Notes: a model not told the origin generated them from the letters alone. 64,000 nt of DNA from Elgaria multicarinata webbii (GCF_023053635.1 NC_086183.1:31477501-31541500), one strand, 5' to 3'; positions 1 through 10,340 are shown, numbered from the stretch's first letter. Numbers and translations: made by a program.

Positions 1-502
1 GCTGAGCTGCTACTGCTACTGCTACAAATTAGTTCAAGCCTGTGCGGCCCAGACAGGTTAATGAGTTTCAGAACTAACACTCTGAACATCCTGAACTAAT
101 AATTTTCCAACACCCCCAACCCCAGCAATGGCTGAGGGATCCCTTCCCTACTTCCCACCTGGTTTTTCTCCAACAACCTCCATCACCCGTGCTTGGCTCT
201 CATCTCCGAGCGGCTGCAGAAGAAAGAGATTAGAAGTCAGGGCACCGAAACAACGCATTTATCTCTGTTCCTGCCATGGAGCTAATCCCCAGGGTCTTTA
301 CATAGAATTGTCATTGTCAGCAGAAGAGAAGTGGACAGGCAAAGGAGCTTTGAGGGACCAGGGCACACAATTTGGCAGCTGCAGGACTTTTTGCCAGCTG
401 AGACTAAAAAGGGGCAGTGTGTGCGTGTGTAGGCAGATATGCATGAAGTTCCAAACGCTAATAAGAACCAATCAGGCAAGTCACTGCCTACCGGTTCTGA
501 GT

Positions 503-571
503 AACGCACCAAACCACCCAGAGAGCTTCGGCTATTGGATGGTATAGAAATGCAATAAATAAATAAATAAA
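503..571 (+). mobile_element. LINE 3' tail (CR1/L2-like)
   Basis: The stretch carries the recurring tail motif seen many times in this window: an ACCxCCCAGAGAGCTTCGG-like core, then a GGTATAGAAATGCAATAAA-like stretch and an (AAAT)n run. Only the 3' end is present, as expected of a 5'-truncated LINE copy. Confidence 0.6.
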
Positions 572-797
572 TTTCAAGCCACAGCGCACCACCTGGTGTA
601 CCAATGTGGAATTAAACTTGATTGAAACAGCTGCATCAACATCTGAGCCAATTGGGGGAGAGGGATCTTCTCCAACGCTTCCAACACAAAACGCTGGAGT
701 ACTTTGAGAGTCTGGATATTTAAACTCCCCATCCCCTGCCCCCTAAAAGCAACGGCATCCATCCTGAGGGGCCTGGTTTAAGACACCCTGAACTAGG

Positions 798-1116
798 TAG
801 GGTGACCATATGAAAAGGAGGACAGGGCTCCTGTATCTTTAATAGTTGCATAGAAAAGGGAATTTCAGCAGGTGTCATTTGTATATATGGAGAATCTGGT
901 GAAATTCTCTCTTCATCACAACAGTTAAAGTGCAGGAGCTATACTAGAGTGACCAGATTTAAAGGAGGGCAGGGCACCTGCAGCTTTAACTGTTGCAATG
1001 AAGAGGAAATTTCACCAGGTTCTCCATATATACAAATGACACCTGCTGAAATTCCCTTCTCAATACAACTGTTAAAGATACAGGAGCCCTGTCCTCCTTT
1101 TCATATGGTCACCCTA
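798..1116. mobile_element. hAT-like foldback MITE, copy 1, intact target duplication
   Basis: The element begins TAGGGTGACCATATG and ends with the inverted complement CATATGGTCACCCTA. It is flanked by identical 8-bp direct repeats, GAACTAGG, at 790-797 and 1117-1124, which is the target duplication length of hAT transposons. Most of its length is an imperfect inverted repeat. Near the middle is a second pair of inverted ends (GGTCACTCTA / TAGAGTGACC-like), so it looks like two half-units joined head to head. No transposase frame is present, so it is non-autonomous. Confidence 0.85.
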
Positions 1117-1240
1117 GAACTAGGGACATCTACTCAGCTCAGGGGGCATTTTGCAGGGCCTTCCCGGCAGTGGCTCCAAAATGGTATGATGCCTCTCACA
1201 CATTTGAACTCCAAGAGTTCTACATTGTTCTACTCTTTAC

Positions 1241-1381
1241 CACTTCAGGATGGGTCCTGTTGGGCAGTTTGAGGGCACGCAGGTAGTATTTTTCATCCAA
1301 CTCCATCTCCTCCTGGCGTAACACACTGAGACGAAAGCGGAGTTCCCTTCCCTGGCTCCGCAAAGCATTGTAAAGAGGGAG
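1241..1381 (-). CDS. SARS2: SARS2 coding exon 3
   Basis: This 141-bp exon encodes 47 residues from LPLYNALRSQGRE to LPNRTHPEV. On the minus strand it follows a pyrimidine-rich acceptor ending TTTCCTGCCAG and precedes a GTAAAG donor. It carries the second half of the N-terminal coiled-coil arm and the start of the linker to the catalytic domain. Both boundaries are phase 0. Confidence 0.88.
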
Positions 1382-4300
1382 CTGGCAGGAAAGAGGGGAG
1401 AAGGCTGTCAGATCCAAGTGTGCAAGGGACCCCAGATCTAAACTTTTAACAGCAGCACGAAAAGGAGAATTAACCTTGGATATTATTTAACACTTAGGAA
1501 AGGAAAGGAACCTCTCGTGCAAGCACTGAGTCATTACTGACTCTTGGAGGGATGCCAGCTTTCGCTGACATTTTCTTGGCAGGCCTTATAGCGGGGTGGG
1601 TTGCCGTTGCCTTCCCCTGCCGTTATTCCCTTTCCCCCAGCTAGCTGGGTACTCATTTTACCAACCTTGAGAGGATGGAAGGCTGAGTCGACCCGAGCCG
1701 GCTGCCCGAAACAAGCTTCCGTTAGGATCGAACTCAGGCCGTTGGGAGAGTTTCAGCTGCAGAAACTGCTGCTTTACCGCTCTGCGCCACTTAATATAAT
1801 ACCATCTTTAAGAGGTTCACATATAAATATTAAAAATCACTCCCCAACCAGAAAAGGTTACAGCTTTTGGGGGCAGGGGGACATGATAAAGGTGTATGAA
1901 ATTATGCACAATGTGAAGAAAGTGGTTAGAGAAAAGTTGTTCTTTCTCTCATAATAGAACCCAGGGTCATCTAGTGAAGCTGAGCGGTGGGAGATCCAGG
2001 ACCGATAAAAGGAAGAATGTATTCACACAGTGCAGTTAAACTATGGAATTTACTTCCCCAAGTCGTGGTGCTGGCCACTAACTTAAGAGAACTTTGAAAG
2101 GGATGATGAGACAAATTCATGGAGGATAAAGATATCAAAGGCTACCAGTCTATATGCTACTTCCGTGCCTCTGAGTCCCAGTTGCCTGGCGCAACAGTGA
2201 GAGAGAGTTAATGCCTTCATGTCTTGCTTGAGAGCTTTCCAGAGGCATCTGGATAAACACTGTGAGAAACAGGCACTTTGGTCTGATCCAGCAAGCCTCT
2301 TCGTTGGTTCTTATGTAGGCAAACAAATGCTTGAAGTCATTTCTCTCTCTCATATCAGAAAAAAACAACTATCCACAGTTTTTAGGCTATAGATTCTAAA
2401 TTGTTAAGGTAGCAGAAAAGGAAAGAAAAATTCTTACCGATGCCAAAGTACTACTGTCTTGTGTTTTCTGGAAATGGAAGACAAAATATTGAGTGAAGAA
2501 TGTAATAATGACCAGTAATTAACTGACATGCAACTCAGAAGGTCTAGAAATATGTTTGGATATACACAAGGTACAAGATCACAAAAAAACTAGCACCCAA
2601 ATTTGTGGTAGGCAGCAGTCTCACGCCTACATCCCACACCCCTAAAAAAGCCCTCTCTTTTAAAATAAGGTTTCCAGCCCTCTTGGTTAAGACAAAAGCA
2701 AAACTGCTGGTTTTATCTCAGTTTCATTCTGTCCTGGTTAATGTTTGTACTGTATGTCTCTAATGTATTGTTTACCACCCAGAGAACTTCAGGTATTGGG
2801 CAATTTAAAAGTACAAGAAATAAATAAAATAAGGTATTATATAGAAGAGTAGCAGCAATGTGGTGCCTGGAGATACCAATGCACCCAGGATACCTTTCCG
2901 GGCATTCCACAAAGTGCCCTACCCATCTAATATTTTTTTTTTACTTTAAAAGATTAATACATTTTCTTATCAGCTGTGTGTTCAAAGGAGTTGTTTAATG
3001 TGTTGGGGGTCAGACCCCACCTCTGCCTTTTACTCACTCTTTTGGGCAGGTGACTTGTCCTTTGTCCCATGGCAACCATTTTGTGATGGTGCCCAGGACA
3101 GTTTCTCAAATTGCCAGATGTGCCCATGGACAAAAAAGGTGATTGTGAAGTTTTAGGGGTTATTCCATGACAGTCACTGTCTGATGAACTCACCACAAGA
3201 TTCCGCACGTCTTCAGCAATTTTCTCTTTCTCAGCATTGACTTTTGCGATCTCCTCTTGCACTTCAACCAATCTCTGCCAAGTTGCCACCTGGTAGGTAT
3301 CGGAAAAAGGAAAAAAAAGCATGAAACAGACCAATAGTAGTTTAACAAAATTATCCAGAAAGATAGAAGGCACACTTGTACATGGACGGTCTCCTCCATG
3401 ACACTATAGTACTGAAATGGGATTGAGAGACTTACATTACGTTTCTAAAGTGTGGATCTGGAGATCCTTCTCTTAAAACCCAGACGTTTGAGGGCCAAGA
3501 AGTGTTGCCTTTAGCCTGGCAGGGCTTCTGTGCCTTTAACTACTTTACATTTTTTTGTTAGTTTAAAAAAATTCTACAACACATTTCATCTAGGGCTTAG
3601 CTTTGGCTCCAACCAGTCCCCAAGGAGGAAGGGGGCATAGCTAAGCCCTAGATTCATTGCCGGAATGTAACCCGCCATAATGAGGAAGAGTGTGCTTCTG
3701 AGTTTGTGCAAAGTGCCATCTGGCTAGCTAGTGCACCTTAAAAAACAGGAGAGGGGAGAGTTGCGTCTCTTTTGTGTGCCAGATTTCAGCAGTTCAAGCC
3801 ATTTCTCCCCTTCTCATACTCATGTGCTCAGAAAAGATACATCCGTTAAATCCCTACCCAACTCCATAATGCGGAATGATCTTCCAGCTGAGATAAAGCA
3901 GGCAGCTGGCCTAGGGTGGCTACCTGTTCTCATTTACAAAGGTCCACCCTCTCTCTGAAGGGCTGTCCAACCCTAGTCTGGTATAATGGCTTCCATCAGA
4001 AGGAAGCGCTGGGCCTTGAAGCGCCCATCAACAGCACCTGTACAACAGATTGAGCAAGGCATGCAGATCCCAATCTTCCACACGACGGTGAAATCATGGG
4101 CTGTGTTTCTATTTAAGTAAGTACTATGATGCCTAAATTTGCATCTGTGGATATAAATCATCATGTGCAAATGTCCGCCTCCGTTTGGGGGTCAATTCAC
4201 ACGTGGGGCGGAGGATCCAGCCTAGGGTGACCCTATGAAAAGGAGGACCGGGCTCCTGTATCTTTAACAGTTCTACTGAAAAGGAAATTTCAGCAGGTGT

Positions 4301-4863
4301 CATTTGTATATATGGGGAACCTGGTGAAATTTCCTCTTCATCACAACAGTTAAAGCTGCAGGTGTCCATCCCTCTTTTAAATCTGGTCACTCTAGTATAG
4401 CTCCTGCAGCTTTAACTGTTGTGATGAAGAGAGAATTCCACCAGGTTCTCCATATCTACAAATGACACTTGTTGAAATTCCCTTTTCCATGCAACTGTTA
4501 AAGATATAGGAGCCCTGTCCTCCTTTTCATAGGGTCACCCTAATCCAGCCCCTCCCGGTCAGACGAAGCCCCGTAAACGCGCTGCTTCGCCTCTCCCGCA
4601 CTTACAATCTCGCGCAGATCCCGCGGGCCGAGCAGCCCTTTGCGCGTCTCCAGCTCCCGCTCCGCCTCGGCCAGCTGCGCCTTCAGCGCCCCGACCGCCA
4701 GTTGCGGCCGCGCCGACCACCCGCCCCGCACGTGCTCGTACAAGCGGCTCCTTACGCCGGCGGGGGCCGCGCCAGCGCTCTCCGCCCGCAACGGCGGCAA
4801 CCTCCGGTGCAACGCCCGCCAGTGCAGCCCCAAACGCCGGGAGAGCCCCACGGGCGCCGCCAT
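1241..4863 (-). CDS. SARS2: Seryl-tRNA synthetase, mitochondrial; partial, first three coding exons
   Basis: SARS2 charges mitochondrial tRNA-Ser with serine in the matrix. Three minus-strand exons join in frame: 4863-4606, 3289-3194 and 1381-1241 (495 bp, 165 codons), all with GT donors and AG acceptors. The N-terminus is arginine-rich with few acidic residues, as in a mitochondrial targeting peptide. It is followed by LYEHVRGGWSARPQL (human SARS2 has LLYEYAREGYSALPQL) and by the tRNA-binding coiled-coil arm. The segment ends at ALKLPNRTHPEV, close to human ALKLPNQTHPDV. The class II catalytic domain lies outside the window. The start is the ATG inside the CpG island at 4863. Identification is from remembered family sequence, not a search. 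Confidence 0.9.
1497..1791 (-). mobile_element. tRNA-derived squamate SINE
   Basis: Read on the minus strand, it starts near TGGCGCAGAGCGGTAAAG, which fits a pol III A box. A B-box-like GAGTTCGATCC follows, then a body shared with the copies at 44395 and 53836, including a GGCAACGGCAACCCACCCC-like stretch. It ends in CTCGTGCAAGC... beside the AG-rich tail. It lies in SARS2 intron 2. Its 5' tip is slightly shorter than in the other two copies. Confidence 0.8.
1860..2325 (+). mobile_element. CR1-like LINE 3' fragment
   Basis: The plus strand keeps diverged pieces of the CR1 ORF2 C-terminus, resembling GDMIKVYEIMHNVKK and a VKLWNLLPQVV-type stretch. The characteristic tail GGTCTGATCCAGCAAGCCTCTTC then follows. 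Frames are interrupted, so it is an old 5'-truncated copy. Confidence 0.7.
2700..2835 (+). mobile_element. LINE 3' tail
   Basis: TACCACCCAGAGAACTTCAG followed by ATTGGGCAATTTAAAAG and an AAATAAAATAA run matches the tail type seen at 503 and 7130. Only the 3' untranslated end is recognisable. Confidence 0.55.
3194..3289 (-). CDS. SARS2: SARS2 coding exon 2
   Basis: This 96-bp exon encodes 32 residues, from VATWQRLVEVQEEI through NAEKEKIAEDVRNLV. The acceptor is ATACCTACCAG and the donor GTGAGT. The charged heptad-like pattern is one helix of the coiled-coil arm that grips the tRNA-Ser long variable arm. It corresponds to human STWQELRQLQEQI and neighbours. Confidence 0.9.
3290..4605 (-). other. 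SARS2 intron 1
   Basis: This 1.3-kb intron contains a small foldback near 3590-3653 (TAGGGCTTAGC and its complement GCTAAGCCCTA) and a complete hAT-like MITE at 4223-4542. Otherwise 3300-4210 shows nothing identifiable. Confidence 0.7.
4223..4542. mobile_element. hAT-like foldback MITE, copy 2, beside SARS2 exon 1
   Basis: It has TAGGGTGACC / GGTCACCCTA ends and a perfect 8-bp target duplication, ATCCAGCC, at 4215-4222 and 4543-4550. It is 320 bp long and has the same two-half-unit structure as copy 1. In SARS2 intron 1, the nearer element end lies 58 bp downstream (in gene direction) of the exon 1 donor at 4605-4601. Confidence 0.88.
4606..4863 (-). CDS. SARS2: SARS2 coding exon 1 with mitochondrial targeting sequence
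   Basis: This 258-bp exon encodes 86 residues from MAAPVGLSRRLGLHWRAL to GPRDLREI. The first 40 or so residues are rich in Arg, Leu and Ala with almost no acidic residues, which suits matrix import. The exon closes at a GTAAGT donor (4605-4600 on the minus strand). It is very GC- and CpG-rich, unlike the surrounding DNA. The antisense open frames here (for example 4640-4996 plus strand) are shadows. Confidence 0.88.
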
Positions 4864-4999
4864 GTTGGTCGATCACGTGACACCTGAACGTCGACCAATG
4901 GTGGAGCGTGCTCCGTCCGGCGGCGGGCCAATCAGAGGCGCAGCTCGTCCCTCCTCTGCTCGGCACGGTTGCCATGGGAAAGGAAATGTGTCTTAGGCC
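4864..4999 (-). promoter_or_regulatory. SARS2 CpG-island promoter
   Basis: The CpG-rich block runs from about 4550 to 4990 and spans the SARS2 start. Upstream of the ATG are a palindromic E-box TCACGTGA at about 4873-4880, CCAAT motifs near 4895 and 4928, and GGTTGCCATGGGAA at 4967-4980, which resembles an RFX X-box. There is no TATA box at a suitable place. In mammals the SARS2 promoter is bidirectional with MRPS12; I see no MRPS12-like frame on the plus strand here. Confidence 0.6.
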
Positions 5000-5110
5000 G
5001 CAAGCCTATGCATATTCAAACAGGAAAAAGGACTACAGCTCCCATGGCTGGCTGAGGAATGCTGGGAGTTATAGGATTCCCCCCCCCTGTTTATACATGC
5101 ATAGGATTGC
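5000..5110. mobile_element. Foldback element with ZNF143-like motifs
   Basis: The ends are inverted copies: GCAAGCCTATGCATATTCAA on the left and TGCATAGGATTGC on the right. Inside are ACTACAGCTCCCATGG and, facing it, AATGCTGGGAGTTATAGG. Both resemble the ZNF143/STAF consensus ACTACAAYTCCCAGMATGC. Related copies occur near 28655-28750, 49848-49915 and 54361-54452. It starts 137 bp upstream of the SARS2 start codon. Confidence 0.65.
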
Positions 5111-5406
5111 CCCTTTAATGGAAGGAGGTGGGGTCATATTTAGGGTAGGCTGACCATATTCTGGAAACCACGTCTGGTTCTACAGCTCACAAGTAACACT
5201 AACCTGTTCTACAAAATACATTAATGTTAAAATCTCTGAAATAAAGAACAAGTGAGACATTCAATGTATCTGAAATCAACATGTATTTTTAGTTGCTGTA
5301 CAAATTTCTTTATGGTAGTTCTTTTTGCTGTCCTCATACAAGACCAGTAGAAAAGACAATTATTATTTTCCATTGTTTTAAAAGGTCTTGAATTAGAAAA
5401 AGAAAT

Positions 5407-5490
5407 ATTTTATTATTTATTTATTTATTTATTTATTTAAAGTATTTACATCCCGCTCTATATCACTAAGATGTCAGGGCGGCGTAAGAT
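5407..5490 (-). mobile_element. LINE 3' tail with (ATTT)n
   Basis: An (ATTT)n run is followed by TTACATCCCGCTCTATATCA and GTCAGGGCGGCGTAAGAT, the reverse of a LINE 3' tail. A related tail sits at 27228. The interval 5111-5406 just before it is AT-rich and unassigned. Confidence 0.5.
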
Positions 5491-5492
5491 AA

Positions 5493-5528
<36 letters not shown>

Positions 5529-6165
5529 TATTTATATAGCACCATCAATGTACATGGTGCTGTACAGATAACACAGTAAATAGCAAGACCCTGCCGCATA
5601 GGCTTACAATCTAATAAGTTGTAGTAAACAATAAAGAGGGAAGGAGAATGCAAACAGGCACAGGGAAGTGTAAACAGGCACCGGGTAGGGAGAAACTAAC
5701 AGTATAGAGTCAGAACAAACTCAATATTTGAAGGCTATAGGGAAAAGAAAAGTTTTTAGCTGAGTTTTAAAAGCAGTGATTGAGTTTGTAGTTCTCAAGT
5801 GTTCTGGAAGAGCGTTCCAGGCGTAAGGGGCAGCAGAAGAAAAAGGACGAAGCCGAGTAAGGGAAGTGGAGGTCCTAGGGCAGGCGAGAAGCATGGCATC
5901 AGAGGAGCGGAGAGCACGAGTGGGGCGATAGTGTGAGATGAGAGAGGAATGATAGGCAGGAGCTAGACCGTGAAGAGCTTTGAAGGTCAGCAGGAGACGT
6001 TTATATTGGATTCTGGAGTGAATTGGAAGCCAATGAAGAGATTTCAGAAGTGGAGTGACATGGTCAGAGCAGCGGGCCAAGAAGATGATCTTAGCGGCAG
6101 AGTGGTGGACAGAGACCAGCAGACTGATGTAAGACGAAGGAAGTATACTGTATAAAAACATACAG
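5491..6165 (-). mobile_element. L2/CR1-type LINE 3' end with ORF2 C-terminus
   Basis: An (ATT)n run and the tail motif TATAGCACCATCAATGTAC mark the 3' end. Upstream on the minus strand is an uninterrupted 146-codon frame (6161-5721). It contains SLHWLPIHSRIQYK, LLTFKALHGLAPAY and PFSSAAPYAWNALPEHLR, which are C-terminal signatures of L2/CR1/Rex-group ORF2. The open frame suggests a young copy. It is truncated at its 5' end. Confidence 0.8.
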
Positions 6166-6389
6166 TATAAAACAATAAATATACACAGTTAAAAACAAAT
6201 GGCTAAAGAACACTGTAGATAGGGGAAATGCTCCTATCCAAATGTTTAGTGCTAGACTAAACAGAAAATGGGAAATATGCAGTAAAGAAAGATTAGACAG
6301 GGAGGCAAAAGGTGCAATTCTCTAGCCAGAAAAAAAATCCTACAACTGCCAGCATAAGATCGTGCCCTAACCAGAAGCAAGCCTCACTG

Positions 6390-6700
6390 AGATTATTATT
6401 ATTATTTACCCGCCTCTCCTTCTGTATGGAGGCGGGGCACCACACAAATAAAAACACCATTAAAATACATACAACTAATTCAAACATTTAAAACTAGTAC
6501 ATCATTAAAAGCAGCACACCATTATTTATTTATTTAAGCATTTTTATGCCGCTATTCAGCCAAAAAAGGCTCTCATGGCGGCTTACAGAAGTATTTCTTG
6601 ACAGTCCCTGCCCACAGGCTTACAATCTAAAAGACATGACACAAAAGGAAAGGGGATTGGGAGGGGGGAGGAGGAACCATTAAAAAAGGCATCTTTTAAT
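6390..6700 (-). mobile_element. Two LINE 3' tails
   Basis: The first (about 6390-6490) has ATT repeats then ACCCGCCTCTCCTTCTGTAT. The second (about 6524-6700) has TTATTTATTTAAGCATTTTT, ATGCCGCTATTCAGCC and CACAGGCTTACAATC. Both are minus-strand 3' ends of two different tail types. Confidence 0.55.
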
Positions 6701-6855
6701 AATAGGAGTTACTCCCAGGTAAGAGTGGAGAAAGAAGAGAGGAATGATTGGGTTACTGAAGTAATCTTTTCTCAGGCCTATTCAGTGTGATTTAATATTA
6801 AGCAAGAAAATGCAGCTCTCTTTAAAACATTGTAACACTTGAGATGTAATATAAG

Positions 6856-7179
6856 GTGGCTACCAGGAGCAGGGCCTTCTCTGGTGTGGCACCCCGGCTG
6901 TGGAATGAGCTCCCTAAGGAGGTTCGCTTGGCACCTACATTATATTCTTTTAGGTACCAGGTGAAGACCTCTTTATTCTACCGGTATTTTAACAGTCTAT
7001 AAAGTAATTTTAACTTTGCTCTTTTAAATTTGTATTTTTGCATTGCTGCTGTTTTTATCTTGGTTGTGCTTTTATATTGTATTTTATATTATGGTTTTAT
7101 ACTATTGTTTTGTTTTGAATTGCCTTAAATTTGTAAACCGCCCAGAGAGCTTCGGCTATTGGGTGGTATAGAAATGCAA

Positions 7180-7210
<31 letters not shown>

Positions 7211-7211
7211 A
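6856..7211 (+). mobile_element. LINE 3' end (CR1/L2-like)
   Basis: The plus strand carries a diverged ORF2 end (GTGGCACCCCGGCTGTGGAA, read as a VAPRLWNELP-like motif). A T-rich 3' UTR follows, then the tail ACCGCCCAGAGAGCTTCGG and a long (AAAT)n run. The truncated MITE at 7231 follows directly. Confidence 0.75.
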
Positions 7212-7230
7212 ACTAGATTTTCACAGTTTT

Positions 7231-7450
7231 AAGGACCTGGTGAGATTCCCTCTTCATCACCACAGTTAAAGGTGCAGGAGCTATATTAGATTTAAAAGCA
7301 GGTAGGGCACCTGCAGCTTTAACTGTTGTGATGAAGAGGGAATTTCTCCAGGTTCCCCATATATACAAATGACACCTGCTGAAATTTCCTTTTCAAGACA
7401 GCTGTTAAAGCTACTGGAGCCCTGTCCTCCTTTTCAGATGGTCACCCTAA
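7231..7450. mobile_element. hAT-like foldback MITE, truncated copy
   Basis: This is the inner part and right end of the family described at 798, ending GATGGTCACCCTA. The left terminal region is missing, so no target duplication can be tested. Confidence 0.7.
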
Positions 7451-7474
7451 ATAAATGAACATGCAGGCATATGA

Positions 7475-7645
7475 AACCGCCTTTTTAGTCCATCCGCTTT
7501 AGCACAGTGCCATCTGTTTTGACTGGCAAGTTCTCATCTTTCATCTGGCTTGCTACCAGACCCTTTGAATTGGACGGACAGGAATCGAACTTGGGACCTA
7601 GTGCGGACAAAGGTTATGCTCTGCAGCTGAGCTAAAGCTGCCTAT
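7475..7645 (-). mobile_element. tRNA-derived SINE fragment
   Basis: On the minus strand, GCTTTAGCTCAGCTGCAGAG resembles an A box and AAGTTCGATTCCTGTCC a B box, at tRNA-like spacing. The body runs toward 7475. It resembles the common squamate SINE heads of the TGGCTCAG type. The stretch 7646-7949 beyond it shows nothing I can assign. Confidence 0.55.
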
Positions 7646-7949
7646 AGTTGAGGAAGGGAGCTGCTCAGTCCCCTGCAAAGGCACTGAGAAGTGAAGTCCG
7701 CCGAAGAATGCCGCTTCCCAAGCGTATACAGGGCGGGTGTTGAAAGCACTCTGCAGACACTCAGAGGCACTCTCATCATTACTTCTACACCACATGTTTG
7801 CTGGGGTTGAAAACAGGTTCTGGGGCCGGAATGGGTGTGTGTTAGGGTTGCAGAGGTGTAACGGGGTGCAAGGGGTGAGTTCTGGGGGTGCAGCATAAAA
7901 ACAGCTAACGTTTAAAACAATTAAAGCACATATCTAACAGTTTGGTAAG

Positions 7950-10340
7950 TTTATCTATTTCTGCTACAGTTAAACTTGGGTGTACTATACCCTCCTTTAT
8001 TTCCCATAAAGCACAGTTCAAAAAGAACAAGACCACCGTACTGGAACAGGGCGGCCATCTGTCATCATTGGCTGCCTGGCTAAGTCTGTCTTCGTGCAGC
8101 TGGCATTTGGCTCTTGCTGGACTTTTGCCAACTCTACCAGTAGGATGAAACCTTTTTGGTTTCTGGCGAGTGGCTGGGCATTATTATGGCCCTTAAATGT
8201 TTGTAGAGGGGCATGATCCGCTGGGTCTTGGGAGAAGCAGTCAACTCCTGCTGTTGGCCGCTTCGGGGAGAAATCGCCTGCGTTGTCCTTGAGCGCGCCG
8301 CCTCGGTTGCTGTCTACACTTGACTGGCAAAGTCTGGGTCAACGGCCCTCTTGCAACGTGATGTGTGGATCCAGGAAGATCTGGTAGGGACCTTTCCACC
8401 TGGGCGCCAGGGTCCTCTTGTCCACTGAAAACCTTGATGCAGATGCAGACTTTGGCCGGTGGTCGTGGCAGGGCTCGTCTGGGTGTCTTTAATCTGTGAA
8501 TGAGAACCTTAAACTACCTCATTAATGCACGGCCATAGTCTTAACACTTGATCATCTGTTAGTTGGAGTTTGGTGGCCTGAATTTTATTAAGGGGAGAGT
8601 CACTGGTTTACCCGTGAGGGTTCCATAAGGACTAAACTCTTGTTCATAAGTGCCAGAGGCCGGCCGCACATCATAAAGATTGCCAACTAGAGTAATTACG
8701 CATTATCAACTGCATATAGCTCAGACCATACACAAGGTATGAGCTTGCCCTTCCTTGGAAACATGGTGTGCCCTGATATCCTTGATACTCCCTTTTCTTA
8801 ATTGCAAAAAAGGGATTTCATCAAATTCCAAGACCCCCAGGTGATCAGGCTGGAAGTTTGGATTTCATGAAGAGGAATCAGGAGAACACACACACCATGC
8901 TTTGCAGCAAGGTCACAACATATTTAGGGCATCAAGAAATCCTTCATGTGGTGAGTAAATCTTTATTACAAAATAGCTTTCTGCTTAAAGAGGAAGGACT
9001 TAACCAAAGCATGTTGGTCTGGATAGTGAGGCAGTTAGTTAAGAAACATGCCTACAACAGTTGTAATTTTTTTAGCAGACAGTGTAGCTGTAAGAAAATC
9101 TTGAAACTTTAGTCTAGATCAGCTAGCTTTATGAGGTGTCTGCATAAGCTGGCCAGGCTTATTAGGAGACTCATTTTCTAGTGACCAGTTTGACCACAAT
9201 AGTGGCATATTGTAGGGTGATTTTGCTTTTTGCTCACACCATGTTCTCATCCATTGCCTCTGCCCTTGAATCTACCATGGATTCTGCATTGTTATTGCTT
9301 TGTGGGCTTTTTAAAAAATGAGATTCTTTCTTAATTGCTTGAACTCTAAATGCAATTTAACTCTTCAGAGACGGACATTTCTACTCCTTCTACAATTCAA
9401 TACTAGTGATGCATTAAAAATAATCATGTTGGAAGCTTAAATATACAACAGCCTAAAAATTCTTTCTTTCTTTGGCAGGAGAAAACTCCCTCCCCTTTCT
9501 TTCGCAGTTCTTGTCTTTAGGCTCCACAACACCTTTTGCTATGTGCCAGATTTAAACTCTTCTTCTACCTGTCTCTAAGCTACAAATCATTCAACTTCTT
9601 CCTAGTTATCTTAAACAGAATCTGAACATTTTAAACATTCTAGAATTTGCAGGTCCTGGCCCATAAGTTTTGTACATATACACTATGGGTGTCAGCAACA
9701 GCTCTGCTCACTTGCTTCCTCAGGTACCTGTTTTACTGACCTGTCTTTTGCACTGGGCCCAGCCATGTCAAACCTCATTTGCCCCTCCAATGGACCAGGC
9801 CCACTTTTCTAAGTCTGTTTTGCTGGGTCTCACAGAATCCTGGGCTCGGAGTCCAGTGTGATCCAGACCCACGCTGTCACCTGAAACAGGAGGCTAAGCC
9901 AATAGGGATTTCAAAAGGTCTCTTACCTTGGGTGCGCGCTGGAATGGTGGTCCCCAGAGAGCTTCTGCCAGTGTGGTTCTGACAAGCGCTGTCAAATCCC
10001 AGACAAGGCTCCCCCAGGTATTGTGGATTTGAAAGACATGGACAAAGAGACCAGTGAGACACTAGCAACAGAATTATTTCCCACAGCAAAAGAGAGTTAG
10101 CACAGCAGTGGGCTTGACCCCAACAGGAGACGGAAGGCCCAGAGAACAGTTACCGCAGCCTTTTTATACCGCCAAGTAAACAATCTCAGTGCAAATGTCT
10201 CTTTTCTGTGAGAACTATTTAAATACATTCTGAACTCAGCCTTCCATATTAGAAGCCTGTGTCCTGTTAATTCCAAATAACTGTCAGTTAAGTCAGTTAA
10301 GTCAGCCATCCCCATGAAGAGGTAGGCCAGACAGCTAAAT
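7950..10340 (-). mobile_element. Class I (gammaretrovirus-like) endogenous retrovirus fossil, broken
   Basis: Read on the minus strand, the parts in order are: an LTR-like segment (about 10340-10025), a leader with a proline-tRNA-type primer-binding region and a following splice-donor-like stretch (about 10020-9900), a gag nucleocapsid zinc-knuckle-like segment (about 9240-9150), and an integrase C-terminus-like segment (about 8470-8350). Most of pol and any env are not recognisable, and I see no matching LTR at the other end. It is clearly a dead, old copy with many breaks. Age could not be estimated because a second LTR is missing. Outer limits are approximate. Confidence 0.55.

Larger units (their letters stand above)
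1..1240 (-). other. SARS2 intron 3, part inside the window
   Basis: This stretch follows the exon 3 donor of SARS2 on the minus strand. I found no reading frame resembling the SARS2 catalytic core here, so exon 4 should lie beyond the left edge. It holds a LINE 3' tail near 503-571 and a foldback transposon at 798-1116. The rest (1-500 and 575-790) is unassigned and shows no convincing coding signal. Confidence 0.6.
1382..3193 (-). other. SARS2 intron 2
   Basis: The intron is about 1.8 kb. It contains a tRNA-derived SINE on the minus strand (about 1497-1791), a CR1-like LINE 3' end on the plus strand (about 1860-2325) and a LINE tail (about 2700-2835). I see nothing identifiable in 2330-2700 or 2840-3190. 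Confidence 0.7.

Noticed and set aside
4640-4996. Plus-strand frames antisense to SARS2 exon 1 as MRPS12
   Set aside because: No MRPS12 signature such as KPNSANRK is present; these are shadows of a GC-rich exon.
7568-7640. A functional tRNA gene
   Set aside because: A- and B-box-like segments are present, but the acceptor stem does not pair well and the flanks match a SINE body.
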